DNA of 29,805 nt from Bacteroidota bacterium (GCA_029573365.1 JAKQGD010000355.1:1-29805), one strand, 5' to 3'; shown: positions 16,202-24,709, counted from the stretch's first letter. Notes: generated from the sequence alone by a model not told the origin. Made by a program: numbers and translations.

Positions 16202-16678
16202 ATGGACAGACTTTCCAAAACCATAGCAACATTTTTTGGCCTCGGATACATACCGGTGGCACCGGGTACCTTTGGGGCTCTGGGAGGTATGGTTATAAGT
16301 CTGGTGATTATGTCTTTTCATACAGACTCAGCCTGGTGGAACGGCGTCCATCTCGTGATGTCCGCAGCCGCCTATTTTGCCGGAGTCATGGCTTGCCGCA
16401 ACCTTGAATCGTCCTGGGGCCACGACCCGTCGCGTGTGGTTATAGATGAGGCACTGGGATTCTGGATAAGCATTCTTTTTCTGCCACAGGACTGGCGTAT
16501 TTTAGCAGCAGGCTTTGTGCTGTTCAGGTTTTTTGACATTCTTAAACCACTAGGCATCAGAAAGGTAGACAAGCTACAATCACATCACGCAGTTATGGCG
16601 GACGATGTTATAGCGGGCATCTATGCTAATATTGTTTTGCAGGTTGTGGTAAGAATATGGGGTTCGGCATTACAATGA
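16202..16678 (+). CDS. pgpA: PgpA-family membrane phosphatase (phosphatidylglycerophosphatase A or phosphatidylinositol-phosphate phosphatase)
   Basis: 158 residues. The PgpA fold is clear: FFGLGYIPVAPGTFGALGG (about 11-29), WGHDPSRVVIDEALGFWIS (about 75-93) with the conserved D-E, and the C-terminal block KVDKLQSHHAVMADDVIAGIYANI with the D-D-V-I-A-G motif. Three or four hydrophobic segments place it in the inner membrane. The family removes the phosphate from phosphatidylglycerol phosphate. However, in the Bacteroides inositol-lipid locus a PgpA-like enzyme next to the inositol-phosphate synthase dephosphorylates phosphatidylinositol phosphate, and this gene has the same neighbour. I judge that role at least as likely here. 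The start at 16202 sits directly after the ino1 terminator, and the stop overlaps the next start (ATGA, 16675-16678). Confidence 0.88.
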   Translation: MDRLSKTIATFFGLGYIPVAPGTFGALGGMVISLVIMSFHTDSAWWNGVHLVMSAAAYFAGVMACRNLESSWGHDPSRVVIDEALGFWISILFLPQDWRILAAGFVLFRFFDILKPLGIRKVDKLQSHHAVMADDVIAGIYANIVLQVVVRIWGSALQ

Positions 16679-17106
16679 TATACGCTGCGATGGAACAAAA
16701 AACCCATAGTATTATTTCAGGAAGACCTTCGCTCAGAGAGGCATTTATCAGGGCTCAGGTGGTAAGCCTGGCAGCAACGGCAGTAGATTTTGGCACATCC
16801 CTGTTGTTTAATCATCTTTTTGGAATTTATTACGTAGTTGCCACAAGTCTGGGATCACTGATGGGTGCAATAACCAGCTTTATCCTGGGACGCAACTGGG
16901 CTTTTCTCAACCGCCACGGCCACATTCGCCGACAGGCGGTAAGATTTATCCTTATCAACCTTTTTAGTTTGTTTGCCAACACCACCGGGGTCTACTTTTT
17001 TAAGGAAAACTTTGACATCTCGTTTTTCCTGAGTAGACTTATCGTGGCGGTCATAGTAGGAGTCTTCTTTAATTTTTCTATGAATCGCTTTTTTGTTTTC
17101 AGGTAG
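16675..17106 (+). CDS. GtrA-family small membrane protein
   Basis: 143 residues from ATG 16675, which overlaps the pgpA stop as ATGA; an upstream in-frame ATG at 16657 would add six residues and a longer overlap. Four hydrophobic helices are visible, with GtrA family features: ATAVDFGTSLLFNHLFGIYYVVATSLG in helices 1-2, FILGRNWAFLNR after helix 2, RFILINLFSLFANTTGVYF in helix 3, and the closing FFNFSMNRFFVFR. GtrA proteins are thought to move or help move isoprenoid-linked sugars across the inner membrane. Beside an inositol-phosphate synthase and a lipid phosphatase it may act on a lipid headgroup instead; this is inference. It ends the block; a weak terminator-like hairpin lies at 17173-17192. 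Confidence 0.85.
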   Translation: MIYAAMEQKTHSIISGRPSLREAFIRAQVVSLAATAVDFGTSLLFNHLFGIYYVVATSLGSLMGAITSFILGRNWAFLNRHGHIRRQAVRFILINLFSLFANTTGVYFFKENFDISFFLSRLIVAVIVGVFFNFSMNRFFVFR

Positions 17107-17138
17107 AAAACACTGATTTTCTATTTCGCAATTATTAC

Positions 17139-17146
17139 TATCTTTG
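17139..17146 (+). promoter_or_regulatory. Candidate -7 element upstream of the helicase-nuclease gene
   Basis: TATCTTTG at 17139-17146 is a consensus -7 element 90 bp upstream of ATG 17236. It has no TTG partner at normal spacing, and a terminator-like hairpin lies between it and the gene, so its role is uncertain. Confidence 0.3.
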
Positions 17147-17172
17147 ATGTTTGTGTATTGAGCTGTTGACAT

Positions 17173-17192
17173 GACAGGCCCTCCTGTTTTTT
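17173..17192 (+). terminator. Possible weak intrinsic terminator after the GtrA-family gene
   Basis: ACAGG (17174-17178), a CCCT loop and CCTGT (17183-17187) form a 5-bp stem followed by TTTTTT. The stem is short, so termination may be partial. Confidence 0.5.
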
Positions 17193-17235
17193 GGAAAAAC
17201 TTGATATACTATTGCGAAAAGCATAAACCTACCAT

Positions 17236-20200
17236 ATGGACAAGATAAGACAACAGTACAGGACTGTCTGGCAGCAAGCCTATGACAGGCTTAACGATAA
17301 CCAACAAAAGGCAGTAAATACCATAGAAGGGCCCGTGATGGTTGTGGCAGGGCCGGGTACTGGAAAAACAGACCTCCTGGCAGTAAGAATCGGAAATATC
17401 CTCATGCAGACAGATGTATTTCCGCACAACATCCTTTGTATGACGTTTACCGATGCCGGTGTGATAGCCATGAGAAACAGGCTGGAAAAATATATAGGCC
17501 CGGATGCCTACAATGTCAGTATCCAGACCTTCCATTCGTTTTGCAACAACGTGATCCGCGAAAATTTGCAGTTTTTTGGCGACTTCCGAGACCTGCAGGC
17601 TTTGACTGACCTTGAAAAGGTGGAGGTCTTCAGGGAGCTTATCGACGGTTTTCCCGATGACCACAAGCTTAAGAGAGTGAAAGGAGAAATTTACTATGAT
17701 GCCGGACGGCTTGAAAACCTTTTTAAGGTCATGAAGCAGGAAAACTGGACGGGCAAGTATATATCAGACAAGTATGACGATTACATGGCCATGATTATGG
17801 ACCCGCTCAGGTCGCCATACATTTATAAAAAGAAAACGACCACTGATGAACGAACATACGAAATAGGGGAAATCCGAATGGGCCTGGTCAATGTTGACAT
17901 AGAAAAATACAGCAAGGTAGTGGCGGCATCTGCTGAGCTGGATAACTACAACCGCATCCTGAGGTCTCGCGAAAGATTTGACTTTCAGGATATGATACTG
18001 TGGGTGCTCGACAAATTTAAAAACAATGAAACATTGCTGGCAAGGTACCAGGAACGATACCAGTATATACTCGTAGACGAATATCAGGACACAAACGGAG
18101 CACAAAACGAGCTTATAAACCTGCTGGCATCATACTGGGAAAAACCCAATCTTTTTATCGTGGGTGATGACGACCAAAGTATATTCAGGTTTCAGGGAGC
18201 CAATATGAGCAGCGTCCTTGATTTCAGAGAAATGTATCAGCCTGAAGAGATAGTGCTGACGCACAATTACCGGTCAAGCCAGGTCATCCTGGATGCAGCA
18301 GGACGACTTATCAGCAACAACGCAGACAGGCTAGTTGCCAGGTTTAGACACCTTATTAAAAATCTTGTAGAGGCAAGGACAGAAAAGCCTGAATTCAGCC
18401 CTGAGCCGGTCATCCTGAGGTATGCCAACATTGCTCAGGAGGAAGCAGACATAGCCCGCAGGATTATGGAACTAAGGGCCTCGGGTGTCAATCTCAATGA
18501 TGTTGCCATCATTTATACCAAGCATGCCGCCGGTGCCAACCTCATCAGATATTTTATGCAAAAAAAGATACCTGTCAATGTTAAAAACAGGATCAATGTA
18601 CTATTTGAAAAAGATGTAGAAAGGATTTGCAATCTGTTGGAATACATCAGCAGTGAGTATGCTAGGCCGCATTCAAGAGAAGACATGTGCCATGAATTGC
18701 TCCATTACGACTTCCTGGGAGTGTCGCCGAGAGATGTGGCAGCCATTTCCATATTTGTCAACAAAGGATTGAAAAATGATGGATCTCTGGAACGAACAAA
18801 GCTATGCTGGAGAAATGTCATTTCGAGCCGTGAAGCCTTGAAAATAGCGGAGGTCAATAACCCTGACTCTGTGCTGAGGGTATCTGAAATGATAGAGTCA
18901 TGGATAGGGTCGGTGCCCAATTTTACCGTGCAAATGATCCTCGATAAGGTCCTCAATGAGAGCGGCCTCCTCAATAGAATGCTGGCAGATCTGGATGTGA
19001 CCTGGAAAATGCAGCTTCTCAGCACTTTCTATGACTTTGTAAAGGCAGAAACTGCCAGGGCTCCGGGCATGTCACTAAAAGATCTTGTAAATATGGTGGG
19101 CCTTATGAAAGAAACTCGCCTCGAACTGCCGGTGGTCCGCATCATTTCAAACAAGGACGGTGTCAATTTCCTCTCCGCACATGGAGCCAAGGGGCTGGAG
19201 TTCGAGCATGTCTTTATCATTAGGTGCAATCCAAATATGTGGGAATCCAAAAAGTCAGGCAATTCTGAATTTTCAATGCCCCCAAATATTGCGAAATCTA
19301 CAGGAGAAAACAGCGATGAGGACGAAAGACGGCTCTTTTATGTTGCTATGACAAGGGCTAAAAATTTCCTCTATGTCAGCTACCCCGAAAACGATGAATC
19401 GGAAAAGCTGCAACAACCCAGCAAGTTTCTGGCAGAAATGCGTAAAAACACCGATCAGCCACCGCTTATCACCGTAAATGACATGTCGGTTGTTATGTAC
19501 AAAGCAGAGCTGATGAAAAATATGACAGGCGAATTGCAACTCATAGACAAAAACATGGTGGATCGATTGCTGGAAGAATTCAAGGTGAGTGTTACCAGCC
19601 TCAATAAATACCTCAAATGCAGAGTTGCATTTTATTTTGAAACCTTGCTGAAGGTGCCCGGGGGAAGGAACAAGCATACCGGTTTTGGAAGTGCCATGCA
19701 TTATGCTATGGAGCAGTTTTTTAATGACATAAAATCCTCTAGCCCACGGTCCCACGGACAGGTTTCCAAACTCACTGGTTTTTTCGAAAAAGGTATGGAC
19801 AAGTACAGGTCGCATTTTACGGAGCAGGAGTATGATAATTATCTTAAACACGGTATCACCTCCCTGCAGAATTATTACAATGCCTACTCTGACGGGTGGC
19901 TCAGGGTGCCCGATTACTCTATCGAATATAATATATCGCAGACCGAATACGAAGGGGTACCCATTTCCGGCAAGCTGGACAGGGTCAACATCTTTGATGG
20001 TTTTGTTACAGTAACTGATTACAAAACAGGCCCACCGGATACAGGTAAAATCAAGGATTTTAGAAATGACAAAGATGGGCTCGGAGGCGAGTACTGGCGA
20101 CAGATTATGTTTTATTATCTGCTCCTTAACGGGGATAAAAAACACGGCTGGAAGATGAAGGAAGGCATTATTGACTTTTTAGAAGAAGATAATAAAACCG

Positions 20201-20433
20201 GTAAACTCAAACAATTTCCAATAGAAGTATCGGAGGACGGTCTCAATCATGTGGGAAATCTAGTAAAGGATGTATACACTCAAATAAAATTGCATAACTT
20301 TAGTCCCGGATGTGGAGAGGAAAACTGCCGATGGTGTAATTTCGTGGGCAGGAATATGCCCGCAACATTACCTGAGGCTGACGCGGATACAGAGGAATCA
20401 GAATTTGAAGTAGCATTTGATCCGTCAGTATGA
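17236..20433 (+). CDS. UvrD/PcrA-type helicase fused to a C-terminal PD-(D/E)XK nuclease
   Basis: 1065 residues, a superfamily 1A helicase. In order: Q-motif LNDNQQKAV (about 16-24), Walker A AGPGTGKT with Lys44, motif Ia MTFTDAG, Walker B ILVDEYQDT with Asp281, motif III GDDDQSIFRFQGA, motif IV HNYRSS, motif V LSAHGAKGLEFEHVFI (about 640-655) and motif VI ERRLFYVAMTRAKNFLYV. The last ~275 residues hold a RecB-like nuclease: VSVTSLNKYLKC (Cys795), HYAMEQFF, GKLDR (Asp915) and VTDYKTG (Asp928, Lys930). Cysteines 1026, 1031 and 1034 near the end could join Cys795 in an Fe-S cluster. It probably processes DNA ends or recombination intermediates; unlike AddA, no AddB-like partner is adjacent. The next gene starts 6 bp after the stop. 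Confidence 0.92.
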   Translation: MDKIRQQYRTVWQQAYDRLNDNQQKAVNTIEGPVMVVAGPGTGKTDLLAVRIGNILMQTDVFPHNILCMTFTDAGVIAMRNRLEKYIGPDAYNVSIQTFHSFCNNVIRENLQFFGDFRDLQALTDLEKVEVFRELIDGFPDDHKLKRVKGEIYYDAGRLENLFKVMKQENWTGKYISDKYDDYMAMIMDPLRSPYIYKKKTTTDERTYEIGEIRMGLVNVDIEKYSKVVAASAELDNYNRILRSRERFDFQDMILWVLDKFKNNETLLARYQERYQYILVDEYQDTNGAQNELINLLASYWEKPNLFIVGDDDQSIFRFQGANMSSVLDFREMYQPEEIVLTHNYRSSQVILDAAGRLISNNADRLVARFRHLIKNLVEARTEKPEFSPEPVILRYANIAQEEADIARRIMELRASGVNLNDVAIIYTKHAAGANLIRYFMQKKIPVNVKNRINVLFEKDVERICNLLEYISSEYARPHSREDMCHELLHYDFLGVSPRDVAAISIFVNKGLKNDGSLERTKLCWRNVISSREALKIAEVNNPDSVLRVSEMIESWIGSVPNFTVQMILDKVLNESGLLNRMLADLDVTWKMQLLSTFYDFVKAETARAPGMSLKDLVNMVGLMKETRLELPVVRIISNKDGVNFLSAHGAKGLEFEHVFIIRCNPNMWESKKSGNSEFSMPPNIAKSTGENSDEDERRLFYVAMTRAKNFLYVSYPENDESEKLQQPSKFLAEMRKNTDQPPLITVNDMSVVMYKAELMKNMTGELQLIDKNMVDRLLEEFKVSVTSLNKYLKCRVAFYFETLLKVPGGRNKHTGFGSAMHYAMEQFFNDIKSSSPRSHGQVSKLTGFFEKGMDKYRSHFTEQEYDNYLKHGITSLQNYYNAYSDGWLRVPDYSIEYNISQTEYEGVPISGKLDRVNIFDGFVTVTDYKTGPPDTGKIKDFRNDKDGLGGEYWRQIMFYYLLLNGDKKHGWKMKEGIIDFLEEDNKTGKLKQFPIEVSEDGLNHVGNLVKDVYTQIKLHNFSPGCGEENCRWCNFVGRNMPATLPEADADTEESEFEVAFDPSV

Positions 20434-20439
20434 CGAATC

Positions 20440-21756
20440 ATGCAAGACAAAAAACAAACCACCATGAGCAAACGACGGGAATTTTTAATAAAAGCAGGAC
20501 TGGCAGCAGGTGCTTTTTCTGTCAACAGTATGTTCAACAAAGTCCATGCTTCGGATTTTTCGGCCCTTGACCGCAATTACGGGCACATCGCCCCAAAGGT
20601 TCTGGCAGAAGACGAGGATTTCTGGAGTGTGATACAGCAGGCCTATCCCGTCAGCAGAAATATCATCAACCTCAACAATGGCGGTGTCAGCCCGTGCCCT
20701 AAAGTCGTTGCTGAGGCTGTCGAAAAATACAACGTCTTATCAAATGAAGGACCGTCTTACTTTATGTGGCGAATTCTGGATATGGGCAGGGAACCGCTTA
20801 GAAACAAACTCGCCACTCTGGCCGGATGTGACTCTGAAGAAATAGCCATCAACCGCAATGCCACGGAAGCACTGAATACCGTAGTATTTGGCCTTAACCT
20901 AAAGGCAGGAGAGGAAGTCATAGGCACAAAACTGGATTACCCCAATATGATCAATGCCTGGAAACAGAGAAGTACCAGAGAAGGGATAATTTATACTCAG
21001 CTGGACTTCAGTTTTCCCACAGAAGACGATGACATGATAGTATCAGCATTTGAAAAAGCAATCACTCCAAAAACCAGAGTTTTGCATATCACGCACGTCA
21101 TCAACTGGATGGGCCAGATACTGCCTGTAAAAAAGATATGTGACATGGCCCGTAAACATGGACTGAAAACCCTGGTGGACGGAGCACACAGTTTTGGGCT
21201 GCTCGACTTTAAAATACCCGATTTAGGGTGTGATTATTTTGGCACTTCGCTGCATAAATTTCTGTCTGCACCTATAGGCAGCGGTATGCTGTGGATCAAA
21301 AGAGAAAATATCGAACACATCTGGCCTCTGGTATGCAATGACAAACCCACAGGAGGTGATATACGCAAGTTTGAAACCCTGGGTACCCGAAGTTTTCCGA
21401 TAGAACAAGGCATAGGTGAGGCCATCAACTTTCACGAGGCAATAGGAAGTAAACGCAAGGAAGAAAGAATAAGATACCTTAAAAATTACTGGGCGGAAAA
21501 GGCTTCTGAAATCAAAGGTGTAAAAATCCACACCTCGCTCAAAGATGAATATTCGTGTGCCATCTGTGGTGTATCTGTTGAGGGTCTGACGGCCTCAGAC
21601 CTCGAACAAAAACTGTTCAATGACCACAAAATACATACTGTACCCATAAACTGGGAAAATGTCAACTGCGTCAGGGTCACCCCCCATGTATATACCCGCA
21701 AAAAAGACCTGGATGTGTTTGTCAAAGCCTTGCAAAACATCGCTGGGAAAGCCTGA
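20440..21756 (+). CDS. Class V PLP-dependent aminotransferase-fold enzyme with twin-arginine signal
   Basis: 438 residues. The N-terminus has a twin-arginine motif SKRREFLIKAG followed by a hydrophobic stretch and a possible cleavage after VHA (about 37), so the folded, cofactor-loaded enzyme is likely exported. The catalytic part is aminotransferase class V, closest in feel to isopenicillin-N epimerase/cysteine-desulfurase-like proteins: NNGGVSPCPKVV near the start, INRNATEALNTVVFGL, HVINWMGQILPV, LVDGAHSFGLLD with the PLP-pairing Asp, and SLHKFLSAPIGSG with Lys273 as the probable Schiff-base lysine. The substrate cannot be deduced. ATG 20464 (MSKRRE) is an equally sensible start. It follows the helicase gene at 6 bp, so the two may be co-transcribed, though no shared function is evident. 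It converges on truA with a 3-bp gap. Confidence 0.88.
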   Translation: MQDKKQTTMSKRREFLIKAGLAAGAFSVNSMFNKVHASDFSALDRNYGHIAPKVLAEDEDFWSVIQQAYPVSRNIINLNNGGVSPCPKVVAEAVEKYNVLSNEGPSYFMWRILDMGREPLRNKLATLAGCDSEEIAINRNATEALNTVVFGLNLKAGEEVIGTKLDYPNMINAWKQRSTREGIIYTQLDFSFPTEDDDMIVSAFEKAITPKTRVLHITHVINWMGQILPVKKICDMARKHGLKTLVDGAHSFGLLDFKIPDLGCDYFGTSLHKFLSAPIGSGMLWIKRENIEHIWPLVCNDKPTGGDIRKFETLGTRSFPIEQGIGEAINFHEAIGSKRKEERIRYLKNYWAEKASEIKGVKIHTSLKDEYSCAICGVSVEGLTASDLEQKLFNDHKIHTVPINWENVNCVRVTPHVYTRKKDLDVFVKALQNIAGKA

Positions 21757-21759
21757 GTC

Positions 21760-22536
21760 TCAAGCAAGCTTACCGGTATAATTTCCTTCAGAATCCAGAT
21801 ACGGGTACCTGATGTCGCATAGCATCAGACCAACTGCGGGCACACTCCAGTCTCTGCCTGTCCTGCTGCCGACTTGCAGGGCAGCCCGTATGTCCGCTTC
21901 TGATATGGAGCCTTTGGCATAGTTGAGGCACATACCCACTATCAGCCTGATCATACCCCTCAGAAACCTGTCGGCAGAAATCCTGTACACATATGAGTCA
22001 TCCTGTTGCTTCCAGATGCTTTCACTTACCAGACAGATGGTGGTTCTTACACCAGATCTGGTCTTACAAAAGGTAGCAAAGTCATGGTATTCCAAAATTA
22101 GAGCAGCAGCTTGGTTGAGCAATTGCCGGTCTGGATTCCCATAAGGGTAATGCCAGGACTCATGCCTGAAAGGTGACTTTGTGGTATGAAGATGGTACTC
22201 ATATGACCTGCTGACAGCATCAAACCTGGCATGGGCTTCATCATGCACACCGATGACGGAGTGTATCGCTATGTCTTCAGGCAATATCCGGTTTAGCTTG
22301 TACGTCCACTGACCAGGGTCGGGCTTTTTTGTCGTATCAAAATGAGCATAATAATCCCGGGCATGTACGCCACTGTCTGTTCTACCACATCCTGTCAGGC
22401 CGACTTCTTCACGCAGCAGTGAGGACAATGCTTTTTCGATGGTTTGCTGCACAGTGACGGACCCTTCGGCCGATTGTGACTGCCATCCGTTATAACTGGT
22501 CCCTCTGTATGAAAGCCTGATAAAATATCTGCCCAA
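21760..22536 (-). CDS. truA: tRNA pseudouridine(38-40) synthase TruA, TTG start
   Basis: 258 residues, the usual size for TruA. It isomerises uridines 38-40 in the anticodon arm of several tRNAs. RYFIRLSYRGTSYNGWQSQ at the N-terminus and LTGCGRTDSGVHARDYYAHF with catalytic Asp54 are diagnostic; FRHESWHYPY, FATFCKTRSGVRTT and DRFLRGMIRLIVGMCL also fit. The start must be TTG at 22536 because the frame is closed by TAA only two codons upstream and the family's first strand begins right there. A consensus -7 element (minus-strand 22563-22556) lies about 20 bp upstream, so the leader is very short. It is the last gene of the leftward series beginning at the right edge, but its own promoter suggests independent expression. 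Confidence 0.95.
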   Translation of the reverse strand: MGRYFIRLSYRGTSYNGWQSQSAEGSVTVQQTIEKALSSLLREEVGLTGCGRTDSGVHARDYYAHFDTTKKPDPGQWTYKLNRILPEDIAIHSVIGVHDEAHARFDAVSRSYEYHLHTTKSPFRHESWHYPYGNPDRQLLNQAAALILEYHDFATFCKTRSGVRTTICLVSESIWKQQDDSYVYRISADRFLRGMIRLIVGMCLNYAKGSISEADIRAALQVGSRTGRDWSVPAVGLMLCDIRYPYLDSEGNYTGKLA

Positions 22537-22555
22537 AACTTATTGCCTTTGCAGG

Positions 22556-22563
22556 CAAAGTTA
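22556..22563 (-). promoter_or_regulatory. Candidate -7 element for truA
   Basis: Minus-strand TAACTTTG (22563-22556) fits TAnnTTTG. It overlaps a small palindrome (CTTTGC/GCAAAG, 22547-22560). A transcript would start only about 12-14 nt before the TTG start at 22536. No -33 TTG is seen at normal spacing. Confidence 0.4.
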
Positions 22564-22635
22564 AAAAGTTGCCTGGTTATATTGCCTAAAATCATCCAAA
22601 AGCCCTACGCTTCAGTTATGGACTTAACTCTTTGC

Positions 22636-24627
22636 TTATTTATAAAGCTTTGGCCACTTAAGGCCATCTTGTCTTTTAAGGATAGCTTCACCTGCTTCGG
22701 GATCATAATCGTTTTTCCAGCTAAGATATAACTGATCGCCGTCAGAGTTGATTCCTCTTATATAGTAAGTCTCTCCCCACCTGCTTTTACCTGTGTATTG
22801 CACTTTTTGGCAATCTGTAATTAAAAGCCTCAGATCTCCACCAGGATATACAGCAGAAGGTCCGTAACAAAGCTCATAAGCTCCCAGCGAAAAATCTGAC
22901 TCATTATTGTCGGTCCTGATCAGGTCATAGGTGTTGTTGCCGGTATTTTTAAATAATATTTCAAATTGTTTCGTCGTTCCGCACCATCCTGTGGACGTCA
23001 CGTCACAGAGTACTTGCAGATTTTCGCAGCCTGATAAATATTCTGTTTTGCAGTATGTTTTGGAGCACCCCTCCGCTTTGTCTTCGACGGTTACACAAAT
23101 TCTCTCAAAATTTTCTGCCAATTGAATACTGCTGGTCGTCTCACCCTTTTGCCATTGATAAATAAAATTGCCACTACCCCCAGAAACAATGCAGTTTGCT
23201 ATGTATTTAGTGGGGTTGTCGGCAGTTTTTGATATGTCAAGCATGGCAGAAAATCCGCATTTTACTTCGCAAACATCAAGGATATTGTTTGTCTGTGAAA
23301 TATCCAGCTCTTTTTCGATGCTGGTATTCCCGGTGATGTTGTCAAAGGCCGACACAAATACAAGAGATGTCGTATTGCAAAAGTTAAATAACTTATTATC
23401 CACTTTGAGTACTCCATCACTATCTGTTCTCATAAAAAAAGTCCTGTCTGAGGCGTCTGAAATTGACCTGAATTTGATTATGCCCTTATTGACCGGAAGA
23501 TCTCCGCATTTAACCTGGATGGTGGTTTCTGCCTTGCCTGGCATAACCAAAGTGACATCATCGTTTTTACCCTCTGCGAAAGGACCAACCATAAATTCCT
23601 TTAAGCAAGACAGTTGAAATGCAACAAGGCCTACAACTTTGTCTTTTGGAAAATTGCTGCATATTTCACCCTTAGAATTTGTTTGTGAATATCCGACATT
23701 AAATTGATCTACTGATGCTTTTACCGTTAAAGCCTGGGCAGGAGTGCCGTCTTCATAAATAAACTTGAGGCAGGCATATGCAGTAACATATGGCTGATCA
23801 CAGTTCCAGAAGGAAAAATGACTCACCTGACCTATGTAAAAACTTCCCTGCAAGGAGGCTGATCCTTCCTCCACCCATACGCCTTCTGACTCATCAAACC
23901 ACCACAATGGTATAGTTGCAGGCCGGTTTTGTGTTTTTGCCGGGATTTCTATGGTGGCGGTTTTACCTTTACCGATGTTGAGCAAATTGCCATCAGAGTC
24001 ATGAAGTTCTGCTGCGATCATGCCAAGAGTACCTAAAACCACATCACCACCCCCATCACGTCTTCCTTCCAGTGCACCGGGCATGGCGTCTCCAAGGTCA
24101 TCGTCATTTGGATTAAGATACTTAAGGGTTACTCTTACGTTACCTGTGTAAAGATTGCCTTTGTCATCCACAATGGAAGAAGGCTCAAAAGAAACATAGC
24201 CTCCACCAGGTATGCCGATTTTGCCTCCGGCACCGCTGTCAAATTCTGCGATTGCATTTGATGACAACAATTTTACTCTGGCATAGGATGTCGTCCCGGC
24301 AGCCGGGTAGATCATATCGGAACCATGCAGGTATCCTTTTTTAAATACTTTTATAAAAGTGCCTTTGCTGTCCATTTTTTGGTTTTCAAATACAAAAAAA
24401 CCATGTTTGTCCGAGCGGGTCCTCCCACTGTATATGGCTACTTCGGCATCTGCTATTGGTTTATTGTTTTCGTCATAAACATACCCTGTAACAGACCCTG
24501 TCACTTCGTTTCTCACCTTGGCGGTGAAGGTATCGAGGTACTTGTCGGTTTCTGAAGTGTTGTCTTTTTGGCAGGAAAAAAACAGTGATGTTAAAAGAAC
24601 TGCTGTGAGGACTGATTTAAGTTTCAT
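22636..24627 (-). CDS. Probable surface lipoprotein with carboxypeptidase-regulatory-like domain and SprB-like repeat (paralogue 1)
   Basis: 663 residues. A lipoprotein signal ends LFFSC (Cys19), followed by QKDN, close to the acidic surface-export signal described for Bacteroidota lipoproteins. Residues about 43-125 are a carboxypeptidase-regulatory-like beta-sandwich (TGYVYDENNKPIADAEVAIY, then KHGFFVFE). A ~150-residue region follows (GGKIGIPGGGYVSFEPSSIV through VSHFSFWNCDQPY) that recurs in the paralogue at 26739-29030. Further beta segments (about 280-455) include a second regulatory-like repeat (YEDGTPAQALTVKAS). A SprB-like repeat (GGSGNFIYQWQKGETTS, ICVTVEDKAEGC) lies near 485-530. 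The last ~125 residues are unlike the paralogue. It may bind cell-surface ligands or matrix; no enzyme motif is visible. It lies downstream of the beta-barrel gene with a 163-bp gap. Confidence 0.8.
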   Translation of the reverse strand: MKLKSVLTAVLLTSLFFSCQKDNTSETDKYLDTFTAKVRNEVTGSVTGYVYDENNKPIADAEVAIYSGRTRSDKHGFFVFENQKMDSKGTFIKVFKKGYLHGSDMIYPAAGTTSYARVKLLSSNAIAEFDSGAGGKIGIPGGGYVSFEPSSIVDDKGNLYTGNVRVTLKYLNPNDDDLGDAMPGALEGRRDGGGDVVLGTLGMIAAELHDSDGNLLNIGKGKTATIEIPAKTQNRPATIPLWWFDESEGVWVEEGSASLQGSFYIGQVSHFSFWNCDQPYVTAYACLKFIYEDGTPAQALTVKASVDQFNVGYSQTNSKGEICSNFPKDKVVGLVAFQLSCLKEFMVGPFAEGKNDDVTLVMPGKAETTIQVKCGDLPVNKGIIKFRSISDASDRTFFMRTDSDGVLKVDNKLFNFCNTTSLVFVSAFDNITGNTSIEKELDISQTNNILDVCEVKCGFSAMLDISKTADNPTKYIANCIVSGGSGNFIYQWQKGETTSSIQLAENFERICVTVEDKAEGCSKTYCKTEYLSGCENLQVLCDVTSTGWCGTTKQFEILFKNTGNNTYDLIRTDNNESDFSLGAYELCYGPSAVYPGGDLRLLITDCQKVQYTGKSRWGETYYIRGINSDGDQLYLSWKNDYDPEAGEAILKRQDGLKWPKLYK

Positions 24628-24709
24628 AACGTCTACTTTTTGTAGTTAAGGAATCAGGTCAAAGATTAAATCATAACCTTTGATTATTATAACGACAAAA
24701 ATTGCAAAA

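Noticed and set aside
19273..20145. Minus-strand 290-codon open frame inside the helicase-nuclease gene
   Set aside because: Long but antisense to the nuclease domain with clear motifs; composition is that of a reversed coding frame.
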